DNA from: Apoderus coryli
Lineage: Eukaryota > Arthropoda > Insecta > Coleoptera > Attelabidae
Direction: 5' to 3'
NCBI GenBank assembly: GCA_911728435.2
Contig: OU452198.1
Location: 3,038,001-3,102,000 of the forward strand
Length of the DNA: 64,000 nt
Every line of letters begins with the position of its first letter. Within the stretch, counting starts at the first letter, position 1. Positions 21,115 through 31,357 of this stretch are shown piece by piece. The notes beneath the pieces are model-generated. The model did not search any database. It had not been told where the DNA came from and saw only the letters and a list, made by a program, of their open reading frames with translations. The position numbers and the translations under genes were made by a program.

Positions 21115-22468
21115 AATTATGTACATTCAGAAAACAACTAATTTAATAATTAAAACTAATTAAAGAAAATGAATAAAACAATTAAGCGATAATGAAAATT
21201 TAAAAGAAAATATTATTCATTACTTAAAAATAGGAAAATTAATATAATATCGAATAATTATATTAATTCCTGTACGAAACTTTAATATACTATTGAAAAC
21301 GGAATTTATTTCAATTACTAAAAGAAATAACTTCAAACTTTATATATAAAAAAAACTGATTAAAACAAAAAGGCCTTCAATTAAAAGAATATCAAAACTT
21401 ACGGAACATTATACAATTCACTACTTCAGAATAAAATGAAATGGACTTAATCTCTAAACAAAAACTAGAAAATAATTCTTAACTGAAAAAATATACCAAA
21501 AAAAAACCCAAACCAAACCAAAAAAAAACCCTACCCTGTACTTAAAAACCAACCAAAACCAAAAAAACCAAACCAAAAAAAAGCCAAACCAAACCAAAAA
21601 AAACCCTACCCTGTACTTAAAAACCAACCAAAACCCTACCCTGTACTTAAAAACCAACCAAAACCAAAAAAACCAAACCAAAAAAACCCAAACCAAACCA
21701 AAAAAAACCCAAACCAACCCAAACCAAACCAAAAAAAACTCTACCCTGTACTTAAAAACCAACCAAAACCAAAAAAAAACAAACCAAAAAAAACCCAAAC
21801 GAAACCAAAAAAAACCCTACCCTGTACTTAAAAACCAACCAAAATCAAAAAAACCAAACCAAAAAAAACCCAAACCAAACCAAAAAAACCCTACCCTGTA
21901 CTTAAAAACCAACCAAAACCAAAAAAAAAGCAAACCAAACAAAAAAAAAACCCAACCCAACCCAACCAAAACCAAAAAAAAACCAAACCAAAAAAAACCC
22001 AAACCAAACCAAAAAAACCCAAACCAAACCAAAAAAAAACCCAACCCTACCCTGTACTTAAAAACCAACCAAAACCCACCCTGTACTTAAAAACCAACCA
22101 AAAAAACCAAACCAAAAAAAACCTAAACCAAACCATCTCTTTCTAGTTCTCTTTATCTTTACAGGGTCTTTATTACTTTTTAACGGGTATTAGAAAAAAA
22201 AGGTCTTTTTCTAGATAAAATCATAGGCCCTCAATATATTATTCTTATATTACTTGCAGATGTTGTAAAACCTATATTAATAGAAGATAAGATAAATAGA
22301 AAACATACCCTTAAATTTTATGACTAAAAGGAGACTTTAGAACATTTGTATACAATCTACTTTAATAATATTCCCAAACTAATATAAACTATAAAACTCA
22401 GCCACAAATACAGGGTTGGACAAAAGTAAATTCCATTGCGTCTTATTACTTTACCACGATTTCGATAA
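21115..22468 (-). repeat. Interspersed repeat copy 1 with internal minisatellite
   Basis: Read on the minus strand, the outer parts match 57133-57868 in order: CAATGGAATTTACT, TTTATATTAGTTTGGGAATA, TAGGTTTTACAACATCTGCA, then on the far side of the minisatellite ATTGAAGGCCT, TTATTTCTTTTAGTAATTGA and TAATTAGTTTTAATTATTAA. The central 640 bp differs and is a tandem array. A third, more diverged relative is at 43375-43640. The family is unassigned and non-coding. Confidence 0.8.
21496..22134. repeat. C/A-rich minisatellite
   Basis: An irregular tandem array built from CCAAACCAAAAAAA-type blocks. The phrase CCTGTACTTAAAAACCAACC recurs eight times at irregular spacing. The plus strand almost lacks G; the minus strand carries repeated GGGT/GGTTTGG clusters. 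The open frames it creates on the minus strand are artefacts of the missing stop triplets. Confidence 0.9.
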
Positions 22469-22479
22469 TGATTGCAGCG

Positions 22480-22640
22480 AGGGTGTTGTCCATTTTTAAT
22501 GGCAGCCAATACACTTTTGGAGTCCGAACAGATGATGAAATCATCAAAATCTAGTGTAGGTAGGATTCTTAGAACGTTGAGTATTGCGACGGCTTTAATA
22601 GTGAAGATTTAGTTCCGCATATACGGCAAATATCAAAAGT
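22480..22640 (-). pseudogene. RNase H fragment of a LINE (relic)
   Basis: The minus strand reads TIKAVAILNVLRILPTLDFD followed by DFIICSDSKSVLAAIKN. The SDSKSVLAAI block holds the third catalytic Asp of RNase H as found in I/R1-type LINEs. Only about 50 residues are left. It adjoins the repeat ending at 22468. Confidence 0.65.
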
Positions 22641-22779
22641 ATCGCTGTAAAGCAGATAAAAAATGCTTTAAACGATGTATCACTCGACCCCTACTAATAT
22701 ATGAACATTTAGCAGTTGTGTCCACCCCTATCAGAGGGCTTAAGCGATTTCAACCAAAATCTAATGGCCTCATCCTAGG

Positions 22780-23020
22780 ACTGCCTCAAACTCATATACG
22801 AAAATTAACTAATCCTAAAACAAAGTGGACAAAGAAAGAAATACTTGATACAATAAAATAACTTAATTTTAAAAAAGAATATGCAATAGACCAAATTTGC
22901 CTACCTCAAGAACATACTGTTCTCAGTTTGCCGCCTTTCTACTGTATTTTCAATTCGATCGAGATGATTTGGGGATCCATTAACTTTAGAATGAAGATTG
23001 TATGGCCTAGTGAAGTTGAA
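22780..23020 (+). pseudogene. Tc1/mariner-like DDE transposase C-terminus (relic)
   Basis: Plus-strand frames give NPKTKWTKKEILDTIK, then YAIDQICLPQEHTVLSLPPF and FNSIEMIWG. These match the end of the DDE superfamily transposase with the LPPYHCxLNPIExIW signature; the final Glu is kept and NP has become NS. The relative at 54930-55230 is a different copy on the other strand. The rest of the protein is missing. Confidence 0.7.
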
Positions 23021-23024
23021 ATGG

Positions 23025-23555
23025 GCAACCATTGGCTTTTCTTGAAAGTTGAATTTTTATTATAACCAGACGACTAAAAGGCTTGTCCTATTTATCGGCT
23101 CTAATTATACGCTCAATTTTCCACCCTCTCTATCAAAAACCGTGGATTGTAGAACATAGATTGCTATAAAAAGGCCGATCTAGAATTAGACCCTTTAGGT
23201 CATAGTTCAAAGTCCATAACAAACTTTCACGATTTACTTAACATTAAAAATCTCTTATTTACTTATATAAATTCTCGTCCAGTCTACTTGTGTATGTACA
23301 ATATTGTCTTGCATGTAGATATAGCAATTCATTCCCATCTAACTGCACCCCTTTATTGGTAGTTAAACTCAAATATTACCTTGTGTACATTGCTAATTAG
23401 GTGGCTGTAATTAATCTGACTAATATTCTATAAACCTTCATGTACCTCTCACTCTCAAATGCGCTTTCGCTTCATTTCAACCCCTTTTCCCATTGAAGCT
23501 GATGAGTGAAGTGGTATTGATAGATATGGTGGAATTTTCAGGGGTGATTTGGACA
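23025..23555. other. Anonymous sequence
   Basis: No gene or repeat was recognised. Confidence 0.45.
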
Positions 23556-23559
23556 ATAT

Positions 23560-23720
23560 ACCAGATCTAAAATAATTCATAATTTTTCTTAATCGCTGTA
23601 CCAGCTAGGACAACATTGTCATCCGCGTATTGATGTTGATACGATGTTCGTCCCAGCTTGCAGTCTACGAAGGTTGAAAAGTCCGCTGCCATCAAATCTG
23701 TAGATGATCTCTATTACCGG
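23560..23720 (-). pseudogene. RT fragment with YADD (relic)
   Basis: The minus strand reads YRFDGSGLFNLRRLQAGTN, then after a one-base shift HQYADDNVVLAG. The FNLRRLQA-to-ADD order is that of the endonuclease/reverse transcriptase LINE type. Its matching C-terminal type occurs at 43990-44510 and 62860-63180. Short relic. Confidence 0.55.
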
Positions 23721-23727
23721 TAACGGT

Positions 23728-23779
23728 CATTCAACTTGTTAAGGATGCCGGATGCAGTTCATCCTTAACAAGTTGAATG
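23728..23779. repeat. Perfect 20-bp inverted repeat (hairpin)
   Basis: CATTCAACTTGTTAAGGATG at 23728-23747 and its exact complement at 23760-23779 are separated by 12 bp. No T-run follows. It sits between an RT relic and a mariner relic. Confidence 0.9.
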
Positions 23780-23859
23780 AGAATGGAGATTATTCTTGAA
23801 GGTTTTCGTTTTTAAAAAAAGTAGCAACTCCACAAGAATGCATTTGATCCCCTTGATCA

Positions 23860-24130
23860 ACTTTTGGCAATGAAGAACCATTTGAGAAAACAGCTCAAAA
23901 TTGGTTTTCAGAATTTCATCGTATTCATGCACCAGTGAGTGATTGATGAATCACGTGAAGACAGTTGACTATTTGAAGTAAAAAAATGTGGAAATAATGA
24001 CTCATGGTCACCTGATTTATTATCTGTCAACTTATGTTTGTTCCCAACGTGAAAATGCTTGGTCAACGATTTTCATCACGTCAAGAAGCAGTCGAAGCCG
24101 AATTAGGGGTATGTCTTCAGTTACTTGAAC
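23860..24130 (+). pseudogene. Mariner-like transposase, two end fragments joined (relic)
   Basis: EKTAQNWFSEFHRIHAP resembles the N-terminal mariner helix-turn-helix linker. About 100 bp later SPDLLSVNLCLFP and GQRFSSRQEAVEAE resemble the C-terminal catalytic and closing blocks. The middle of the gene is missing, so this looks like a deletion derivative. Confidence 0.5.
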
Positions 24131-24169
24131 TGTGTCTCAAGTTACAACTCTCCATCAAGTTCTAGAGCT

Positions 24170-24450
24170 CTTATGAACTCCAGATTGGCTGGTGTCAGGG
24201 ACAACACGTCGCGCATCTTGCACAATTTCATGCCCCGAGTGTTCCTTATGTTGGCTTCTGATAGCGGCGCATTCTGTTACTAGGTGATCAGGAGTTTCTT
24301 CCTTCTCCCTGTAGAATCTGTATTCCAAACAGATTTTGGATCTTTCATGATTGCAGTTTCTAAGGAATTTCTTGGAGTGTATCAGTCCAGGAAGTTTTTG
24401 CCAGAGTATTGCTTTTTCTGTTGATTTAAATTCACTAAATTCAAATGTTT
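24170..24450 (-). pseudogene. C-terminal tail of an RNase H-bearing LINE (relic)
   Basis: The minus strand reads KAILWQKLPGLIHSKKFLRN, then EYRFYREKEETPDHLVTEC and AAIRSQHKEHSG. This is the Cys/His tail after RNase H, equivalent to DTCRFCEDATETTEHVLCEC in the element at 38698-39579. The first Cys of the C-x2-C pair is replaced by Y. RT and RNase H are missing. Confidence 0.65.
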
Positions 24451-24499
24451 AAAGAATAGACTTATTCAGTTGGAAATAATAAATAAATACATCTTTAAG

Positions 24500-25622
24500 G
24501 GCAGTTATTTATTTTTTATTTATTTATTTATTTTTTGTGTTAGTACATAAATGGTTACACTCGGCATAAAACTTAAAAATGTCAAAATATAACACCACAA
24601 AATATTTACAAAAACAAACAAATACACAATATGTAAAAAACAAATTCATGTAAAAAATAAAAATTACAAGTAAACACAAAATATATGAATTAAAAGTTTA
24701 GATCTCGTTTCTTTCTGAGAAGTAAAATTCCAAACATTCTTCCAAAGAATAAAATGACTTTCTGATAAAAAGTGATTTCATCTTCTCGAGAAACAATTTA
24801 GGCGGAAGCTCTCTCACATGTCGAGGCAAAGCATTACCGAAGTTCTCATTTCCTAGATAAGCCAGCAACAAATACGAGATGAGACAGGTGCATGCCCCGA
24901 GGCAAGTACGGCATAAGAGACATGGCACTGTATCAGAGCATGAAATGTCATCAACAAAACAGATCTTGACAATTTTGTGGACAAACCCCGCAATACGTAT
25001 GTGTTTGACGATATCTTACCAGAAACATAGTCGACATGAGCATGCCATGTCAGTCTCTGGTCAAGATAAACACCCAAGAACCTCACCGAATGATTATCAC
25101 TGAAAACAAAAACACAATTCGTTCAGTTTTCGATTGATTCAGACTAAGACCATTCGCAGAGAACCAATCTAAAGCCCTCCCATCAAGAGCGTGGACTAGG
25201 TGGCTTACATCCACATCCTCTCTTACCACAGTGGTACCATCGGCATAAAGTAGGAAGTCAACGTTGGGTCCACTCACTGGTAAATCATTGACGAATATTA
25301 TGAATAGAAGTGGTCCCAGCACAGATCCCTGTGGAACGCCGAACATATTACCTAACAAGGTTGATCGCTTGCTAGCATACTCAACAAACTGCGGTCGATC
25401 CGTAAGATATGATTTTATCAGATCCAGAAACGGTCCCGACAGATTATAATATTTTAATTTAGCTATAAGTATTTCTGGATCAACGCAGTCGAAAGCTCTC
25501 GATAGGTACAGCATTAGCGCCGCACAATTTTTGCCACTATTGAAAGCATCCGTAACCACTGACAATCCATGTCTAAAACCGAACTGCTGCAAAGGAAATC
25601 TAAAGACGTGAATGTTGGACAT
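24500..25622 (-). pseudogene. LINE reverse transcriptase, catalytic Asp lost (relic)
   Basis: A minus-strand LINE, 5'-truncated near 25622. The open part (25622-25083) reads QQFGFRHGLSVVTDAFN, LYLSRAFDCVDPEILIAK (first catalytic Asp), LDLIKSYLTDRPQFVEY, GVPQGSVLGPLLFIIFVNDL, then LLYADGTTVV. The second Asp of YADD is Gly (GGT). LSLNQSKTERI follows and, after a frame change, MRFLGVYLDQRLTWHAHVDY (25086). After another change the C-terminal end reads YLGNENFGNALPRHVREL to a stop at 24698. The 3' part has TTTATT-type repeats at 24505-24545 (as AAATA on the minus strand). The D-to-G change alone would remove polymerase activity. Confidence 0.9.
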
Positions 25623-26515
25623 GTTGCCTCGTATATTGATGGTGACACCAATTTTGACGGTTTTTACGAAACCTGTGGCGAAATACCCAAATAATGAGCT
25701 TTAATAAAAATATCTTAAATAATGATGTTATGGGTTCTAATTATTTTAATACACTGAAGAATCCTCGACCATTTTCATTGTAAATTGGTTGTCTAATGTC
25801 TTATTTTTTGGGGTTATATTGTTTGACCTCAAAATTGAATTGCAATAGTTACGAATTGTGTGTAGATCGCTAGAACAAAGAGGTTTTGGGTGAAAATAAA
25901 GGGCGGGAGAAGATTAAAATATCCTGCATTGCACACAACGTTTTCATTAACGTAATAAAAACTGTGAAGATAATACGCAAGCAAAAAGATGTGTGCGTAA
26001 AACCTCATTGAATTTTGACTGATACCATACCGCAACTGAGAGAGCATAGAGCATAGCAAACCGCTTTGAGATGATATATAGAAAGGGGTGAATTTGTATC
26101 GTCGTACACTATACGTATGTGTTTAAAATGCGTCTGCAGTTCGTTCTGTCGCGGTGTCTCCAGGACATACAGCACTATACAAGCTGGAACACCCCATTTT
26201 GCCAGCCAACCAGCCTCCATTCCGAAAACGATTATATTAAAGGTATTCGGATATTTCGTCACACAGGGAGCTCAACTCAATTTGAATATATTGACATATA
26301 CCTTACCTTAGAGGATAAATTAGATAATATCGTTTCAGTTTTAGCATAATATGGGGTACGTGTGTAGTTTCGAAAAAATGTTGATCTTAGAGTCAGTGTG
26401 TGATCTGGTTTGACAAATAGATCGTGTATTATATTGTGTTAAGGGTTTTCACTCAATTCGAAAAAATTGGTAAGGGGTAAGTTTTTAGCTATTGGTCGGC
26501 AGATGACTTTGGTAG
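25623..26515. other. Anonymous sequence
   Basis: Short open frames only, with no recognisable motif. Confidence 0.45.
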
Positions 26516-26516
<1 letters not shown>

Positions 26517-26547
<31 letters not shown>

Positions 26548-26790
26548 GCGTCTTTATTGATTGAAATACAATTTTAAAAATAAGTAAAATAAACAATATT
26601 ACGAAGTAATATTAGAAAAAAAAATGGTAGATATGTCTTCAAAGGGTGAAGTCTAGCAATTATAATGCTATTTTTACTTCACCCAAAAGAAAATAAACAT
26701 ATTTCAATTGTTATCTATTAACTAGTCAGCAAAGACTACCACTCAACTTATTTCAATTAATATATATAATTAATAAATATTTTCCTGTCA
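26517..26790 (-). repeat. (AAT)n plus probable LINE 3' end
   Basis: An AAT run at 26517-26547 is preceded on the minus strand by CAATAAAGACGCTTATTATT. The same end (AAATAAAGGCTTATTATT on the minus strand) closes the window at 63964-64000. This is the shape of a LINE 3' terminus with a trinucleotide tail; no ORF sequence precedes it, so it is a very short 5'-truncated copy. A 9-bp inverted repeat GGGTGAAGT/ACTTCACCC with an inner TAGCA/TGCTA stem lies at 26644-26684. Confidence 0.5.
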
Positions 26791-26799
26791 CTTATGTCG

Positions 26800-29285
26800 G
26801 TCCCTTTTTGTATACAATTAAAAAGATCTTTAATGCTTTCGCTAACCACGTCATAAATCATCACCACTCATTTTCCTTAGAGAATAACTCTAAAATGCTT
26901 CACACATGCCCCAAAAGCACTTTGTTGAACGTATCAGAAGCAATAGAAATTAATTATTTTAAACACAATACCAAGTATACATGTGTATCGATCAATTAGG
27001 ATTCGACTGCTTACCTGCTCTTTCTCACTTTCTTTTAACAACGAACCATAAAACTGTATTATTAATTTCCTAAATATCTGTCTACAAATACCCTTCTTAT
27101 AGGCCTCCAGTGAGAGTTTTGATACATAACCTCACAAATGTTATAAACATACATACACATAATTTAAATGTACTTATACCCATAACCTAACTCCACTGTT
27201 GTCTCCCTCTTCTTCTCCTTGTTTACAACCTGATTTATGGCAAATGACCCGATACTCAGTCCATTCACAACCAAAATACATTCAGCAACATATCTGCATA
27301 ATATCATTTACATATACGAACATGCCTGGTCCAATCTTTGCTATCCTGCTGCGTACCTACTGATCAGTTCACTAAATCTGTTCGCCATTTGTCGAAAGTT
27401 CTAGATTGCAAAATATTAAGACCCAATAATAATGATATTCAAAAAGAAACGCTATATAGAAAAATGACTGAATTTTTATAATATTTTGACCACACAATGT
27501 TCTGCGTTTCTCAGTTTCAATAAGAATATATTTTTAATTTTAATTTTATAACATTTTATTTCAATAACTACCACTAATTGGTAAGTTTTTACATAATCAT
27601 TTACAATATTCTCATGTCTAAGAGCTATAACACTTTCAGTTTGTATATAGACGTTTAAATAATCCATGCCATACTGTGTTTGACTTGTGCATATAAGTTA
27701 CATTGATATACAAAAGATATTTGACAATTCACAATTTCCTGAAAACTAAAACATAAGTCGAAATCCCGCCATGACCGATTATAACCGGTTTAACTTTTTG
27801 CATTCACGCGACCCCGGTTATTGGCGGTTTCACTATGATGACGTCACGAAAAAGACCTTCATGACATTATCACTGTGATGAGTGATGAGCGAGAAGTTTC
27901 TGTTGTAAAACATGAACGATATATGTAAAATAATAATCATTTTAGATCTACATGAAGACTTGCCTATGAAACGGAGATTGGTGATGATGAAGTTCAGTGA
28001 TTAAGTGCGTAAATAAAGTGAAGTTAACGGTGGCCTCTTCGAACATTTGGTTTTTTAAAATGTAAGATATTATAAAATCAGGAATGTACAGCCAGGGCCC
28101 GATTACGCAATAGGCTAAGTAGGCTACACCTAAGGGGCCCAAGACTTGCCCTTGAAGCTCTTAAATTCAATATTTAATGCAAAAAAAAAAAAATAGAAGA
28201 AAACACCAAAAAAATTTCCACCATGAAATACGCTGAATGTTGTGAATAGGGGTCATGTAAGTAATTTTGAGCCTAGGGCTTGTTGTACCGGTTATCCAGC
28301 CATATGTACGGTGGATGACCAATCAATTCAAATTTTTGAGCGTCCAAATATAGTCTGGATGTCTTGATAAATGAATGATCCGCCGACGATTGTTTGTTTT
28401 CCTTATTTCACCAAAAGAATTTGATTGATTGATAGTTCTACGTTCCTCTAAAAGCAAAGTTCTCATATGGAGAATTTTTGAAATAACACATGACCATTTG
28501 TTTTGAAGTGCTTCGATGGCGAACCACTTCTTGAACGCCCATATATACAGTCGATTGCTGATTATGTTTCGGTTACATGATTCGTAAACTGTTTCAATCT
28601 TAAGAACGTCTTCATCTCACCGTTGATAATCCACATCGAAAGTCGTAATAAATCATGACCAGAAAATGTTCCCGAGTTAATTTCTTTAGACATTAAGATA
28701 ATGGGGCCACTCGGTATATTAGTATTATCGAATAGTTTGCATACACCGATACAACTTTAAAATGTACCATGAAACTTTGCATACAAACATATTCCTACAG
28801 AACAGAAAAAGAGTTTAATCTGGATCGTTAAATGCAAATTTCCGCAATGAAAAGCAATTTTTATCTCGTTCGCAATTTACACCTTTAAAATATTCCGGTC
28901 GGCGAACGGTTTAACCGTGTGCTACATATACTCGTATGCACCTAGGTACCTATAATAGTATATATATATACACCAGCTGACTAATTAAGTTTTTTCGCTA
29001 TTCCGGGGCCAAAGTTAAATATTTACCTTCAGTAGAGCGTCATTCTAGTGTACGCCAAAGCCGAAGTGGCAATTAGCGCTAATACCCGTACCGGATTGAT
29101 CGTTGACCTCATATACGTATTATATACACGGCTGAACGTCTGCCATATTATGCTAAAAATGGAGTTTAATCGCTGTAACAGGATTGTTTAATACAATTAA
29201 AAGAAAATCAGACACAGGCTTTGATACTTAAGGTTTTGGCCATGAGTCATTAGGTCATTAAGGTGTCCGCACTTGTGACAAAATT
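26800..29285. other. Long anonymous region
   Basis: I see no gene. A GC-richer part near 27775-27890 and a short GC-rich block near 28093-28145 (GGGCCCGATTACG) stand out, but neither was identified. A short TA run lies near 28957. Confidence 0.4.
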
Positions 29286-29289
29286 CAAA

Positions 29290-30010
29290 TGTTTCCAAAA
29301 AATACCCCTCTGTCCAAGAATTTTCCGATAATATACATTACATTCTCCAAAAGGCATATGTTTTGCTTATATTGTCCTGTAGATAAATTCCTAATGCGAA
29401 GTCAGACCAGCAATTCACCTAGAAAAACCACCTGAATTTGTTATCATTCTTTCCGCATTGTAAAGCAAAACAAAAAACTACAACCCTGTGCCAGTTATCA
29501 TTTTCACAAACCTTGCTATCCCAAACCTCTCGCAAATCTGTGAATTTTAATCTGCTTCAAGGACAGAGTTAATTTTGCAATCCTAGGTCACCAAACCACT
29601 GAACTAGGTCGCATTCTAGGTAAAGAATGATGCAAAATTGCTCTTGGTCCACTGATAGATCAAGGCTTCTAGCTTTTTCAGTTAAGTTGATTAAAATCTA
29701 TCAAATATCCCATACTAAATTATTAACAGTTTCTACCTTATAAAAATCAAAAAACAGCACCTGTTATCCCAAACCTCGTAAATATTTAAATTTACTCAAA
29801 AATACCCCATCACAAACAACATCAATCGAACTGTTGTCGAAAACCAGCAATCCGCCTAGAAAAACCTCCAGTGTTTATTGTCTTCCTTTCCCGCCCTACA
29901 ATTTTCCGAAAAGTAATTTGAGGTGAGAATCCGAGGAAATGAATTTTCAACAACATACAGATATTAGGCCCTAGATTTTGACAACAGGTAAGACGTTGGG
30001 CAACCTGGTG
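29290..30010. repeat. Degenerate direct duplication, ~450-bp period
   Basis: CCAGCAATTCACCTAGAAAA (29409) and CCAGCAATCCGCCTAGAAAA (29844) are followed by matching TTGTTATC/TTATTGTC, CTTTCC and poly-purine blocks. TATCCCAAACCTC also recurs (29517 and 29765). The copies are diverged and interrupted. The nature of the unit is unknown. Confidence 0.5.
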
Positions 30011-30534
30011 TTTATAGCTTTCTACTTTTATGTTTCCCAAAAAATTTGTTGCATTCATTTAAATGCATTCGAAACGTATTATTCCTTGCCTTGAAGTATG
30101 GAGTCGAACTGCGCATCTCCTGAAAGTTTCCTAGTATAGGGACCCACAAATATATCCTTTTTAATTTTAGCGTCTCCGAGTCTAGGGAATTTTTCTTTTA
30201 AATGAATAAAAGTACAGCCTTGTGTGGTGGCTTTATATAGTGCTCGATCGAGCTAGCAGTATTTGGTGCAACCAAGCAAAATCGCCAAAACTTTTATATC
30301 TTTGATATTGTATGATCATTGTTTCAAAATATGGTTTCAATATTACAGTTATATAAAAAAATGCTATGCTACGTTTCCTGCCTGTGGGTATATGACCAAT
30401 TGGGACTGAAGGCAACTTGTTTAGCAAGAATCAATGCAAAGGTCTCCATGGTTGTGGATCTTAGTCTATTTTTAAAGCTGCCTTCGGTACGCGCTCTTCA
30501 CTGGGAAAATTAAGAGCAGGTAGGTAAATTATCA

Positions 30535-30665
30535 GTAGTAATACCCCTAGGGTCTTGATAATACCGAGATAATTTTGTCATAGAGAATGCCGTAAGCGTG
30601 TTGCTTGATAATAGCCCAAGGCCGCAGGCCGAGGGCTATTATTCTTGAGCAACTCGCTTGAAGGA
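30535..30665 (-). repeat. Dispersed repeat with palindrome, partner at 62075-62170
   Basis: The minus-strand stretch of about 90 bp, running from CTGCGGCCTTGGGCTATTAT to GACCCTAGG, matches 62075-62170 with few changes. At 30594-30659 it is extended into a palindrome: AAGCGTGTTGCTTGATAATA and the complementary arm with small bulges around a loop AAGGCCGCAGGCCGA. The GC content of the loop is unusual for the region. Confidence 0.8.
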
Positions 30666-30769
30666 TTGAAGATCTGCAAATCCAGCTGATTGTCTTCTCA
30701 ATGTTTAGAAGTTCACCCAGTGGGAGACCTACCCTTCTCCGCCTTTTCATGGCCTTCAAAATGGAAAAA

Positions 30770-31350
30770 TTAAATTAAACAATCCCCATACTCACCACAA
30801 TGCAAAATGTTCAAGTTGTTTAGGTATTTGGCTCAAAACAAGCGAGAATAAACAGGTCGATTGGTGGGAGCAAATATTTGGCTATTTCGATGTTGTTGTA
30901 TAAAATTTATTTAAATTGCTTGCCATGTGGAAATTCATTCTCTCATTTCTACATACAACAATAATATGGCAATTTGCATTCGAATGAAGTTTTTGTATGT
31001 TCGTACGGATTAAACATATAAAAGATTTGCTCAATAGTAACAACACCAGAATGTTATGTTTACTTTACTGTACGCTTACTGAATTAGCTTCATAATGTAA
31101 AGATAAAATTGCTAGATACTTGTGCTCACAAGTGCACATATGAATGCTTCAGTAATTGATCTAAAAGAATTACATTATCAGCAGCTTAACAAGGTTGTGC
31201 TGTTTTAAATCACGATTAAAATTGAAAAAAAAATCCTTCACAGTAAGAACAAAAAATAAAAATATACAAAATAAAAATAAACTGGTGCCCTTGAGGCACG
31301 AACAGCTCTCCATACTACACATACATTTACGGTATTAAATGGACTGTTTG
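30770..31350. other. Anonymous AT-rich sequence
   Basis: No gene or repeat recognised. Confidence 0.5.
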
Positions 31351-31357
31351 TAATACA

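Noticed and set aside
21454..22068. Open frames of 114 and 83 aa rich in Phe/Trp/Val on the minus strand
   Set aside because: They arise from the C/A-rich minisatellite, which lacks stop triplets on that strand; repeated FWLVFKYRVG phrases follow the DNA tandem.
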